Shown piece by piece: positions 6,220-13,637 of a stretch of DNA of 14,855 nucleotides. The first letter of the stretch is position 1. Every line of letters begins with the position of its first letter. The notes below the pieces were generated by a model. That model searched no databases. It was given only the letters and a program-made list of their open reading frames with translations, and had not been told where the DNA came from. This DNA is from JAYODZ01 sp965660195 (lineage in GTDB: Bacteria > Pseudomonadota > Alphaproteobacteria > RS24), in contig CBFHZM010000044.1 of NCBI GenBank assembly GCA_965660195.1, positions 1 to 14,855 on the forward strand. Direction: 5' to 3'. Position numbers and translations under genes: made by a program.

Positions 6220-7298
6220 TCGCCAGCCCTTTGGCCCCTGGGGGTCGTATCGGCATTATTGGTGGCGGACAGCTCGGCCGGATGCTTGCCCAAGCAGCCA
6301 GCGCTCTTGGATTTTCAGTCCACATCTTCAGCCCCGATGAGCAGCCGCCTGCCGCCGATGTCGCGAGCCATCACATTAGGGCTGACTACGTAGATCAAGA
6401 TGCGCTGCGGGACTTTGCGCAAAATGTCGATCGCATCACTTATGAATTTGAGAATATCCCGGTCGAGACCGTACGCTTTCTCGAGCCCCTCAAACCTGTC
6501 GCTCCATCTGCTTCGGCCTTAGAGGTTGCGCAAGATCGTCTAGTAGAAAAAAGCTTTATCCAAAACCTCGATATTTCTGTCGCGCCGTTTCACAAAGTCG
6601 ACAATCTCATGGAGCTCGAGGTCGGGTTAGCGGCCCTTGGCGGTGTTGGTATCCTGAAAACCCGTCGCTTTGGTTATGACGGCAAAGGACAATGGCGGAT
6701 TAACGGTGACGAGAATTTGCCCGCGATCATCGAAGCGCTTGGCAACCAGCCTGCTATTCTCGAGGGGCTGATCAATTTCAGCGCCGAGGTTTCGGTCATC
6801 ATTGCGCGGGCCGAGGATGGCACCACGCTCTGCTATGACGTCGCGGAAAATACGCATGAAAACCATATTTTGCGCTTGAGCCGCGTTCCCGCCAATTTGT
6901 CGCCCGATCTGCGCGAGGCGGCGTCAAAAATGGCCCATAACATCGCCAGCGCTTTAGACTATGTCGGCATTCTGGCTATTGAACTTTTCGTCACGCCACA
7001 AGGCCTATTAGTCAATGAAATTGCGCCTCGGGTTCACAATTCCGGCCACTGGACGATAGATGCCTGCGTCACCAGCCAGTTCACACAACATATCAGAGCT
7101 CTTGCAGGATGGCCTTTGGGCGCCATCGATCGTCACAGCGACGTCGTCATGACAAATATTTTAGGATCAGAAATAAATAAGTGGCACGAATTTGCCGCTG
7201 ATCCCACCTCCTGCCTGCACCTCTATGGTAAGAGCGAGGCACGGGCGGGACGCAAAATGGGTCATGTTAATCGCTTGACGCCGCGTGCTGATCGCTAG
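6216..7298 (+). CDS. purK: N5-carboxyaminoimidazole ribonucleotide synthase (PurK)
   Basis: A 360-residue ATP-grasp enzyme that makes N5-CAIR from AIR, bicarbonate and ATP, the substrate of PurE. Visible are IGIIGGGQLGRMLAQAA (about 12-28), the substrate-binding YEFENIP, the ATP-grasp segment KTRRFGYDGKGQ, EVSVIIARAEDG, and the metal/ATP site VNEIAPRVHNSGHWTIDAC. The frame is open further upstream inside purE, but I chose GTG 6216 because it gives the family N-terminus and the standard GTGA overlap with purE, with CGGAG ahead. The gene ends 32 bases inside the convergent COQ9 gene, so their transcripts must be complementary at the 3' ends. The last residues after the conserved GHVNRLT are LTPRADR. 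Confidence 0.95.
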   Translation: MIASPLAPGGRIGIIGGGQLGRMLAQAASALGFSVHIFSPDEQPPAADVASHHIRADYVDQDALRDFAQNVDRITYEFENIPVETVRFLEPLKPVAPSASALEVAQDRLVEKSFIQNLDISVAPFHKVDNLMELEVGLAALGGVGILKTRRFGYDGKGQWRINGDENLPAIIEALGNQPAILEGLINFSAEVSVIIARAEDGTTLCYDVAENTHENHILRLSRVPANLSPDLREAASKMAHNIASALDYVGILAIELFVTPQGLLVNEIAPRVHNSGHWTIDACVTSQFTQHIRALAGWPLGAIDRHSDVVMTNILGSEINKWHEFAADPTSCLHLYGKSEARAGRKMGHVNRLTPRADR

Positions 7299-7950
7299 CG
7301 TATCGACGCCGCGCGACCGTGCCGATGACATCTTGAAAAAAAGCACTAGCTTCAGCCAAGCGACCTGTTTGTGAAGCTTTCAACTTCTCGAATTGCATGA
7401 CGTTCTCAATTCGGCGATCAAGAAAATCCCAACTCCGCGCGAAGTCATCGCTGTCATCGCTAATGAATACCAAACGGGTGGAGCCAATAATGCCCGCGAG
7501 CAGGGCTCGTTTGCTATAAAAATTGTAGTCCGTCGATTGGTCCCCGGCCCAACGCCAGATCAAATCGGTGGTTTGATAGGTCAGTTTAATGGCCAGACTG
7601 GCTCGTCCCGGCAGTGCCAAGGCCGCCATTGCCCGCCGCAGCACTTCTCGATGGTCTTGATCGACCAGCAAGCGGGATTTTACGGCGGCGGCAATTTTTT
7701 CGCGAATCCGCTCTGGCATTGGCGCTGCCGCCAAATGCATTTGCATGCTCCGGTCGCCTTCATGGAAGAAGTAAGCCAACATATCGTCTATCCCCTTGGG
7801 AAAGGCCAAAAGCCCTGCATTGGGATCGACGCCCGCTTGCTCAACAGCTCTGCCCAATATCTCAGGCCGCCAGCCATCAAAAGCGATATCAGGCAAAGCC
7901 GCTCTTAATAGTTGGGCGCGAATTTCATCTAATTGGGTGGTATCGGTCAT
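7267..7950 (-). CDS. COQ9 family ubiquinone biosynthesis protein
   Basis: A 227-residue all-helical protein. The N-terminal part (RAQLLRAALPDIAFDGWRPEILGRAVEQAGVD) resembles a TetR-type helix bundle, as in COQ9 structures. The most telling part is GDQSTDYNFYSKRALLAGI (136-154), followed by the GSTRLVFISDDS block, the family signature. COQ9 binds lipid and presents quinone intermediates to the hydroxylase COQ7 in mitochondria and, by inference, in ubiquinone-making alphaproteobacteria. No Shine-Dalgarno sequence is visible before the ATG, and a possible -10 box ends only 6 bases ahead of it, so the mRNA may be leaderless. The 3' end overlaps purK by 32 bases. It is divergent from rpsU. Confidence 0.9.
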   Translation of the reverse strand: MTDTTQLDEIRAQLLRAALPDIAFDGWRPEILGRAVEQAGVDPNAGLLAFPKGIDDMLAYFFHEGDRSMQMHLAAAPMPERIREKIAAAVKSRLLVDQDHREVLRRAMAALALPGRASLAIKLTYQTTDLIWRWAGDQSTDYNFYSKRALLAGIIGSTRLVFISDDSDDFARSWDFLDRRIENVMQFEKLKASQTGRLAEASAFFQDVIGTVARRRYASDQHAASSD

Positions 7951-7995
7951 GCGTTGAATATGGCGAAATTAGCCGTTAAAAACAAGTATCAAGAC

Positions 7996-8024
7996 TGGAC
8001 ATATAGTGCTGGTTTTGCTAGACC
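7996..8024 (+). promoter_or_regulatory. Possible promoter for rpsU
   Basis: TGGACA (7996-8001, five of six to the -35 consensus) is 17 bases from TAGACC (8019-8024), which is preceded by TGC in extended -10 style. The -10 itself is weak. Distance to the rpsU GTG is about 51 bases. Confidence 0.33.
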
Positions 8025-8075
8025 ATGATCCTTCAAGGCATTAGCGCCTATGATTTAGAATGGAGTTGATAAACC

Positions 8076-8300
8076 GTGCAAGTTTCTGTCCGCGACAATA
8101 ATGTCGACCAGGCCTATAAAGTTCTGAAGAAAAAACTTCAGCGCGAAGGCGTTTTTCGGGAAATGAAGCTTCGTAATCATTACGAAAAGCCTTCTGAAAA
8201 ACGGGCCCGTGAAAAAGCAGAATCCGTACGTCGTGTGCGCAAGCTGGCTCGCAAAGCCGCGCAACGCGAAGGCGGAGTTGTCGGAAAACGCAAATATTAG
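8076..8300 (+). CDS. rpsU: 30S ribosomal protein S21
   Basis: A 74-residue, strongly basic protein (MQVSVRDNNVDQAYKVLKKK, then REMKLRNHYEKPSEKRAREKA and a Lys/Arg-rich tail), which is S21. S21 sits near the anti-Shine-Dalgarno end of 16S rRNA and helps initiation. The GTG start is set by the conserved N-terminus and a GGAG about ten bases upstream. The length and the tail GGVVGKRKY fit alphaproteobacterial S21. Unlike the rpsU-dnaG-rpoD cluster of enterobacteria it is monocistronic here and ends in a strong terminator shared with the opposing pnt operon. Confidence 0.96.
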   Translation: MQVSVRDNNVDQAYKVLKKKLQREGVFREMKLRNHYEKPSEKRAREKAESVRRVRKLARKAAQREGGVVGKRKY

Positions 8301-8328
8301 GATCTTTTTTAGATCGTTATTTGAATAA

Positions 8329-8356
8329 AAAAAGCGCCCCATCTGGGGCGCTTTTT
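8329..8356. terminator. Bidirectional intrinsic terminator, rpsU and pntB
   Basis: AAAAAGCGCCCC (8329-8340), loop ATCT, GGGGCGCTTTTT (8345-8356): a perfect 12-bp inverted repeat with a GC core, A-tract on one side and T-tract on the other. It works in both directions, ending rpsU on the plus strand and the pnt operon (pntB stop at 8379) on the minus strand. Confidence 0.93.
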
Positions 8357-8378
8357 CTTTTTGGCTATATTCGGCTGA

Positions 8379-9785
8379 TCAATGCATCGCTTTGATAATA
8401 TTCTCGACCATCTTCTTGGCGTCAGCGAATAGCATCATTGTGTTATCGCGGAAGAACAGCTCGTTCTCCACACCAGCGTAACCCGAGCCCATACCGCGCT
8501 TGATAAACAAGACAGTCCCAGCCCGCTCAACGTCGAGAATCGGCATGCCATAAATAGGCGAAGATGTATCCGTCTTGGCCGATGGATTGGTCACATCATT
8601 AGCGCCAATCACAAAAGCGACGTCGGTTTGTGCAAATGCACTATTAATATCTTCGAGCTCATAGACTTCGTCATAAGGGACATTGGCTTCGGCCAACAGC
8701 ACATTCATATGCCCCGGCATACGCCCTGCCACTGGGTGGATGGCATAGCTGACTTTCACACCCGCCTTTTTTAGCTCATCCGCCATTTCACGCAAAGCGT
8801 GCTGGGCTTGCGCCACTGCCATGCCATAGCCCGGAACGATAATAACCGAGTTGGCATTTTTCATGATAAAGGCTGCGTCTTCGGCACTGCCTTGCTTCAC
8901 GGGACGGGTCTCTACGGCACCGCCAGCTGCAGCCGTCTCACCGCCAAAGCCACCAAGAATGACCGAGAAGAATGATCGGTTCATGCCACGGCACATAATG
9001 TAAGACAAAATTGCACCCGATGAGCCAACCAGCGCACCCGTAATGATCAAAGCCATGTTTTCCAGTGTGAAACCAATGCCTGCCGCAGCCCAACCCGAAT
9101 AAGAGTTCAGCATCGATACAACCACAGGCATATCAGCACCACCAATCGGCACAATCAGCAGAAACCCAATTAGGAAGGAAATTATCGTCACAGCGAGAAA
9201 CACATCGCGGCTTGGAATGGTTTGGACGCACAACACAATAATGCCGCCAACAATCAGCAAACCGAGAATAATATTAATCGAATGCCGCGCTGGCAGCAGG
9301 ATCGGCGCCCCCGACATCAAGCCTTGCAATTTGGCAAAAGCAATGATTGATCCCGAAAAAGTAATGGCGCCAATAGCAAGGCCCAACGACATTTCTACCA
9401 TGCTCGCCACCTTAATGCCGCCCATACCATTGCTGATATCAAAAGCAACGGGAGCTAGAAAGGCCGCCCAAGCAACCAAAACAGCCGCCAGACCAACCAA
9501 CGAGTGAAACGCCGCCACAAGCTGTGGCATGGAGGTCATTGAGATCTTGCGCGCAATCATTGCACCGATCAGACCACCAATGGCTACACCAGCAATAATC
9601 GTCAGCCAATCATTGGCTTGAACATCATCCAATCTGAAGAGCGTCGTGGCGATGGCGATCGCCATACCTGCCATACCAAAATAATTACCTTGCCGCGATG
9701 TCTCGGGCGAGCTTAGACCACGGAGAGCGAGAATAAACAGTACGCCTGACGTGAGATATAATAAAGCAGCTAAATTTACCGACAT
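8379..9785 (-). CDS. pntB: NAD(P) transhydrogenase subunit beta (PntB)
   Basis: A 468-residue inner-membrane protein. The first ~265 residues are about nine hydrophobic helices forming much of the proton channel; His94 in AAFHSLVG matches the conserved proton-channel histidine. The C-terminal domain III (from about 305) binds NADP(H): PGYGMAVAQAQHAL (318-331), AGRMPGHMNVLLAEANVPY (353-371), GANDVTNPSA (394-403) and KRGMGSGYAGVEN (429-441) are all intact. With PntAa and PntAb it couples inward proton flow to hydride transfer from NADH to NADP+. The ATG is preceded by GGAG. Only 9 bases separate it from pntAb upstream, and a strong terminator follows it. Confidence 0.97.
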   Translation of the reverse strand: MSVNLAALLYLTSGVLFILALRGLSSPETSRQGNYFGMAGMAIAIATTLFRLDDVQANDWLTIIAGVAIGGLIGAMIARKISMTSMPQLVAAFHSLVGLAAVLVAWAAFLAPVAFDISNGMGGIKVASMVEMSLGLAIGAITFSGSIIAFAKLQGLMSGAPILLPARHSINIILGLLIVGGIIVLCVQTIPSRDVFLAVTIISFLIGFLLIVPIGGADMPVVVSMLNSYSGWAAAGIGFTLENMALIITGALVGSSGAILSYIMCRGMNRSFFSVILGGFGGETAAAGGAVETRPVKQGSAEDAAFIMKNANSVIIVPGYGMAVAQAQHALREMADELKKAGVKVSYAIHPVAGRMPGHMNVLLAEANVPYDEVYELEDINSAFAQTDVAFVIGANDVTNPSAKTDTSSPIYGMPILDVERAGTVLFIKRGMGSGYAGVENELFFRDNTMMLFADAKKMVENIIKAMH

Positions 9786-9794
9786 GTCGTACTC

Positions 9795-10100
9795 CTATTT
9801 CTCTTTTTTACGATACATGGCGAGCATGCGCTGCGTGACCAAAAAGCCACCAAAAATATTGATCGACGCCAAAACAACTGCGCCAAAGCCCAGTAGACGG
9901 ACTGTCCAACTGACATCGCTATTAACCAAACCGCTTTTACCCAAAGCCACCAAAGCGCCGACAATAATCACTGACGACACAGCATTGGTCACCGACATCA
10001 ATGGAGTGTGCAGGGCTGGGGTAACCGACCAAACGACGTAATAACCAACAAAGACGGCCATAACGAGGATGCTAATAAGAAATACACTTTGCGAAATCAT
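9795..10100 (-). CDS. pntAb: NAD(P) transhydrogenase subunit alpha part 2 (PntAb)
   Basis: A 101-residue membrane protein with three hydrophobic helices (about 5-25, 36-57 and 67-89) and a short basic end (MYRKKEK). The motifs VTPALHTPLMSVTNAVSS and ASINIFGGFLVTQRML are conserved in the membrane part of transhydrogenase alpha subunits. In enterobacteria this piece is fused to the NAD(H)-binding domain; in Rhodospirillum-type enzymes it is a separate subunit, as here. The start overlaps the pntAa stop as ATGA, and GGAGG lies about 9 bases before the ATG, so translation is coupled to pntAa. Confidence 0.94.
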   Translation of the reverse strand: MISQSVFLISILVMAVFVGYYVVWSVTPALHTPLMSVTNAVSSVIIVGALVALGKSGLVNSDVSWTVRLLGFGAVVLASINIFGGFLVTQRMLAMYRKKEK

Positions 10101-11383
10101 TTTTTGTTTCCTCCAGAGCGCTGCGGCTTGGCTGTGGCCTTCGGTTTCGTTTGCGCTTTTGCTTTTGCCGCGGCAGGTTTTTTCGCCGCTGTCGCGCGCG
10201 CTGCTGGCGCTTTTTTCGGTGCCCGCGTCGCCGTAGCTGGTTTTTTCGCAGGCTGACTGTCGAACATTGGGTGTACAACCGAACCATCGCGCGTCAGAGC
10301 GATGCCGGTGATGATTTCATCATCCCAGTTGACAGCCAAGGTTTTGGCTTCTTTGTCCCAGAAAGCGTCAATGAAATTATAAAGGTTGCGGGCAAAAAGC
10401 TCGCTGGCATTGCCCGGCAGACGCCCTGGCATATTGTCGTGCGCTACAATTTTGACGCCCTTGTGATCAACGATCTTACCGTGACGCGACAATTTACAGT
10501 TACCACCCTGTTCGGCAGCCAAATCTACAATCACCGATCCGGGGCGCATGCTCTCGACCATTTTCTGCGTCACCAATTCTGGTGCAGGCCGGCCAGGAAT
10601 CAAAGCCGTGGTGATCACAATATCTTGCTTGGCGATATGTTCGGCGACCAATGCGGCTTGCCGCTTACGATAGTCGGCACTCATTTCCTTGGCATAGCCA
10701 CCAGCTGTTTCACCGCTCTCATCGGCATCGGGCTCGACCATAACAAAACTACCGCCGAGGCTCTCTACTTGCTCTTTTGCCGCCGCCCTAACATCGGTCG
10801 CGCTGACAATGGCGCCTAGACGCTTCGCTGTCGCAATGGCTTGCAAACCCGCAACGCCAGCGCCCATAACAAAAACACGCGCGGCAGGAACAGTGCCCGC
10901 AGCCGTCATCATCATCGGCAAGGCGCGGCCATATTCGCTCGTCGCATCGAGCACTGCTTTGTAGCCAGCCAAGTTCGATTGCGACGACAAGACGTCCATC
11001 GACTGCGCCCGTGTGATACGTGGCATTAGCTCCATGGCCATGGCACTGATGTTAGCACTCGCATATTGTTTGATCAGCGCGGCATTAGCATGCGGGTTCA
11101 GCGTCGCCACCAGCAGCGCACCCGCCTTGCACCCTTTGACGCGAGCGATGGCAGGAGCCCGCACAGACAATATAATATCTGCCGACTTGATTGCACCGGC
11201 AATGGCCTTACTGACAGACGCGCCAGCATCGCTATAGGCCTTATCAGATACCTGTGATTTAAGGCCAGCTCCAGCCTCAACGGTTACAGCGATCCCTAAA
11301 GCCGTAAATTTTTTAACGGTTTCGGGCGAGGCCGCTACCCGCGTTTCCCGCGCGTCTGCCTCTTTCAGGACTACGAGTTTCAT
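10097..11383 (-). CDS. pntAa: NAD(P) transhydrogenase subunit alpha part 1 (PntAa), with extended basic tail
   Basis: A 428-residue soluble NAD(H)-binding domain I of the proton-translocating transhydrogenase, related to alanine dehydrogenase. Conserved parts include MKLVVLKEADARETRVAASP, the segment LMPRITRAQSMDVLSSQSNL (about 140-159), the Rossmann motif VMGAGVAGLQAIATAKRLGA, and ending WDDEIITGIALTRDGSVVHPM, where domain I normally stops (about 375-385 residues). Beyond it lies a tail of about 50 residues with 13 Lys, 3 Arg, 17 Ala, 6 Pro and no Asp or Glu, rich in AKKP-like units. I chose ATG 11383 rather than GTG 11389 because AAGGAAG is well spaced only for the former. It sits 63 bases after the coxIV-like gene and overlaps pntAb. 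Confidence 0.95.
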   Translation of the reverse strand: MKLVVLKEADARETRVAASPETVKKFTALGIAVTVEAGAGLKSQVSDKAYSDAGASVSKAIAGAIKSADIILSVRAPAIARVKGCKAGALLVATLNPHANAALIKQYASANISAMAMELMPRITRAQSMDVLSSQSNLAGYKAVLDATSEYGRALPMMMTAAGTVPAARVFVMGAGVAGLQAIATAKRLGAIVSATDVRAAAKEQVESLGGSFVMVEPDADESGETAGGYAKEMSADYRKRQAALVAEHIAKQDIVITTALIPGRPAPELVTQKMVESMRPGSVIVDLAAEQGGNCKLSRHGKIVDHKGVKIVAHDNMPGRLPGNASELFARNLYNFIDAFWDKEAKTLAVNWDDEIITGIALTRDGSVVHPMFDSQPAKKPATATRAPKKAPAARATAAKKPAAAKAKAQTKPKATAKPQRSGGNKK

Positions 11384-11446
11384 ACTCACTTCCTTTACAA
11401 ATAGAACTAGGCCTTACCGTCTCGCGTTCAGCCAGATGAATTGGAT

Positions 11447-11593
11447 TTAGTTATAAACGAACAGCAACAGGCCTAGCAGGATAAAAGTTACCGCAATGCA
11501 GCCATATTTGGTGTAGTTCAGAAACGCATCATAAGTTGTTTCATGTTCACCACGATCCATTTCCTTGCCCCAGTCTTGCGTTTGTTCGCTCAT
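11447..11593 (-). CDS. aa3-type cytochrome c oxidase subunit IV-like small membrane protein
   Basis: A 48-residue frame: MSEQTQDWGKEMDRGEHETTYDAF, then one membrane helix (about 32-47, GCIAVTFILLGLLLFVY) and a final Asn. The order H-x2-TY-x2-FL-x2-TK-x-G before the helix is the signature of the small bacterial subunit IV of aa3-type cytochrome c oxidase. In the oxidase of known structure this single-helix protein is peripheral and dispensable for activity. GGAGG lies about 7 bases before the ATG, and a good promoter is just upstream. It heads the pnt operon, with 63 bases to pntAa; this linkage is familiar in alphaproteobacteria, and the protein may serve the oxidase encoded elsewhere. Confidence 0.85.
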   Translation of the reverse strand: MSEQTQDWGKEMDRGEHETTYDAFLNYTKYGCIAVTFILLGLLLFVYN

Positions 11594-11618
11594 TGACGTC
11601 CTCCTTGTCGATGCGGCG

Positions 11619-11646
11619 AATATACCAGATGACCCGCTTCAAACAA
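11619..11646 (-). promoter_or_regulatory. Candidate sigma-70 promoter of the coxIV-pnt operon
   Basis: On the minus strand TTGTTT (11641-11646) and TATATT (11619-11624) are 16 bases apart, and TGG directly before the latter makes an extended -10. The distance to the ATG at 11593 leaves a leader of roughly 20 bases containing the GGAGG site. Confidence 0.5.
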
Positions 11647-11672
11647 GCACTGAAGCAAGACTTTTTCCTACT

Positions 11673-11693
11673 TAAAAGCCTAGTTAAACCGGC
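11673..11693 (-). terminator. Possible weak terminator after the amidohydrolase gene
   Basis: Directly after the TAA on the minus strand, AAGCC and GGCTT form a 5-bp stem around a 10-base loop, followed by TTT. The stem is short, so read-through into the coxIV-pnt operon is possible. Confidence 0.35.
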
Positions 11694-12479
11694 TTAGTCA
11701 GTGGCCGAACCGAAATATGTGACGCTTGTGACTTTGGCATCACTTACCGCCGTAGTTAGAATATCGGCCATATATCCTATCCAAGCGCTCTGACTAGCCG
11801 TTGCGGTCGCCAAATCTTGTCGAATTTCGATCAAACCATGAGCCAAACCGCGGCTTGTCGCGTGACGGTAAAGACAATCATTCTTCAACCGCCCCGAATA
11901 AGGCTCATTATCGCCAAATACAATTTCAGGCCGGTCGCCAAAATAGCGCAGCATGTGATTACGCAATCGGTCGTCACGATCCCACAAAATAGCGCCGTGC
12001 CAGGGACGATCTTCACCCTTCCAGACGGGCGTAAAGCTATGAACTGATAAGATAATCGGGCTGATAGTAGCCGCTATTGCCCGATCCAGCGCGGCTGCAA
12101 TGGCATCGTGATAGGGCTGGTAGAAACGATCAATCCGTTCCTGAAAACCCTTCTTATTCCTATAGATATCAATATCCGCATTGCCTTGGATAATTTCCCC
12201 ATCCGATAATTTCATAACCAAAGTCGGATCATCTAGACCGCGGTTGGGATCTATAACCAAGCGCGAGAAGCCCGAGAGAATCGCAGGGCAATTGAGCCGC
12301 GCAGCAACGCCACGGGCGATATCGGCGGCCCCCAGATCATAAGCAATATGTTGCTCCAATTGCTCCGGCGACAGCCCCAAAGTCCCAAGATCTGCGGGTA
12401 TGACATTGCTGGCATGGTCGCAAATAACCAAAAAACGCTTATCACCCTCGAGATTATGCGCTTGATAGGGCTCAAACAT
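11694..12479 (-). CDS. N-formylglutamate amidohydrolase family protein
   Basis: A 261-residue cytoplasmic enzyme-like protein. The family blocks are present in order: CDHASNVIPADLG (20-32), YDLGAADIARGVAARL (47-62), FSRLVIDPNRG (71-81), LSVHSFTPVW (144-153), DNEPYSG (190-196) and GLIEIRQDL (215-223). In histidine degradation the HutG-type enzyme releases formate from N-formylglutamate, and His/Glu residues of these blocks are the expected metal ligands. No hut genes are present here, so the substrate is open; many alphaproteobacterial members are uncharacterised paralogues. The ATG is preceded by a GGGGTGA-like site and follows the alpha/beta hydrolase stop by 3 bases, so the pair is one operon. 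Confidence 0.9.
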   Translation of the reverse strand: MFEPYQAHNLEGDKRFLVICDHASNVIPADLGTLGLSPEQLEQHIAYDLGAADIARGVAARLNCPAILSGFSRLVIDPNRGLDDPTLVMKLSDGEIIQGNADIDIYRNKKGFQERIDRFYQPYHDAIAAALDRAIAATISPIILSVHSFTPVWKGEDRPWHGAILWDRDDRLRNHMLRYFGDRPEIVFGDNEPYSGRLKNDCLYRHATSRGLAHGLIEIRQDLATATASQSAWIGYMADILTTAVSDAKVTSVTYFGSATD

Positions 12480-12482
12480 GGC

Positions 12483-13436
12483 TCACCCCCCGTTTTGAGC
12501 GGCCATGGCGAGGAGCTTGTGCGATAAGTCGGCAGCCTTGGTGTGATGGATCATATGTCCGCCTCCTGGATAGATGATCAGCTCGCTGGACGGAAAATTG
12601 CTATGAAATCGCTTAATATTGCGCTCACAGCTTACTGTTCGATCCTGATCACCGGAAACCAAAACCAGCGGACAGTCAGGTGATTTATAATGTTGCGATA
12701 GCTCAGCAAGATTATCGCTCAAAGTCATACTATAGACGGCATTGGCGCGGAATTGTGGTGGTTGCAGAATAAGCGCCAAACCGACACGCTCGGCGTAATC
12801 AGCGGGGGCTTCTTCAGGCCAGAAATTACGCTCAACCCCTGCGTGCAATTGCGATCGGCCATATTTGGTTAACACCATATGGGTGAAAACAGAGCCAACA
12901 ACGGGCGTCGTCACCAATTTCTCGTACCAGACTGGCTGGCCGTCCCAAGGATAAAGCGGCGGCGCAATCGCCATAACGCCGGATAATTGATCACCGTAAG
13001 CCATGGCTATTGCCATAGCGACGCTCCCACCCCAGCTATGCCCAACGATAATCGGACGCGAAACACCAATCTCGGCCAAGGCCTGCATGATGGCGTGGCC
13101 CTGCGCCTCGGGCGGCGCGAGGTGAAGATCGGGGATCGAATTTCGGCTATAGCCGATACCTGGGCGATCAACGGCTATCACTTGGGTTCGTTCGCGCAAA
13201 TGCGGCGCAAAAGCCTGCATCACATCGCGGGCTGAACCGCTAGACCCGTGAATCAGAACGATCGGCGCTAAATCACGCGATTGTCCCTCGGACAACACAT
13301 GCATGTGGCCGCCTTGAAAGGGAATATCTTGACCAGATGAGGGATGCGCTTTGCGAATACGACGCCGTAAATGTGCGTCGTGCGCCCATAAGCTCAGAAA
13401 AAAACCGAAAACGATGACAAAGCTGGAGTAAACCAC
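12483..13436 (-). CDS. Membrane-anchored alpha/beta hydrolase
   Basis: A 317-residue protein with a GTG start. Residues 3-17 (YSSFVIVFGFFLSLW) are a hydrophobic anchor followed by a positively charged patch (HLRRRIRK), so the catalytic part may be tethered to the inner membrane. The fold signature is complete: oxyanion-hole IHGSSGSA (62-69), nucleophile GHSWGG with Ser134, acid in SGDQDRT (Asp265) and base in GGGHMIHH (His294). The reaction cannot be deduced; esterases, epoxide hydrolases and haloperoxidase-like enzymes all share these motifs, although Ser as nucleophile argues against dehalogenase or epoxide hydrolase chemistry. It lies 26 bases after rpmJ and 3 bases before the amidohydrolase gene, all on one strand. 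AAGG precedes the GTG. Confidence 0.88.
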   Translation of the reverse strand: MVYSSFVIVFGFFLSLWAHDAHLRRRIRKAHPSSGQDIPFQGGHMHVLSEGQSRDLAPIVLIHGSSGSARDVMQAFAPHLRERTQVIAVDRPGIGYSRNSIPDLHLAPPEAQGHAIMQALAEIGVSRPIIVGHSWGGSVAMAIAMAYGDQLSGVMAIAPPLYPWDGQPVWYEKLVTTPVVGSVFTHMVLTKYGRSQLHAGVERNFWPEEAPADYAERVGLALILQPPQFRANAVYSMTLSDNLAELSQHYKSPDCPLVLVSGDQDRTVSCERNIKRFHSNFPSSELIIYPGGGHMIHHTKAADLSHKLLAMAAQNGG

Positions 13437-13462
13437 TGCCTTGAAAAAAAGTCTTTCGACGA

Positions 13463-13588
13463 TTATCCCTGGCGAGCTTTAAAACGCTTATTGACTTTGT
13501 TAATAACGAAAAGCCGCCCACGCCGACGAACCAGTTGGTTTTTCTGGTGGCGATCACGCAAAGACTTTAGAGAGTTGCGGACTTTCAT
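13463..13588 (-). CDS. rpmJ: 50S ribosomal protein L36
   Basis: A 41-residue basic protein: MKVRNSLKSLRDRHQKNQLV, then RRRGRLFVINKVNKRFKARQG. This is the cysteine-poor, 41-residue form of L36, the smallest large-subunit protein, lacking the zinc-binding Cys/His set of the 38-residue form. The ATG is chosen by the family N-terminus and AAGGAG about 6 bases upstream, although the frame is open to 13768. A consensus-like promoter stands 50-78 bases upstream. It is outside the ribosomal protein operon, and the hydrolase gene begins only 26 bases after its stop with no terminator between them, so the genes are probably co-transcribed. Confidence 0.95.
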   Translation of the reverse strand: MKVRNSLKSLRDRHQKNQLVRRRGRLFVINKVNKRFKARQG

Positions 13589-13637
13589 TACATGCTCCTT
13601 GACTAGACGGCTTAGACTTTCCGCCAATTTGAGGCGC

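Noticed and set aside
10176..10249. A-hexamers in the pntAa tail as programmed frameshift sites
   Set aside because: The runs read as GCG AAA AAA CCN, not the X-XXY-YYZ phase needed for slippage, and no alternative frame product or stimulatory hairpin is apparent; pntAb already has its own Shine-Dalgarno site.
10151..10819. Plus-strand 222-residue frame opposite pntAa
   Set aside because: It starts with Arg/Cys/Phe-rich low-complexity sequence that is the complement of the Lys/Ala tail, and the rest mirrors the conserved PntAa frame.
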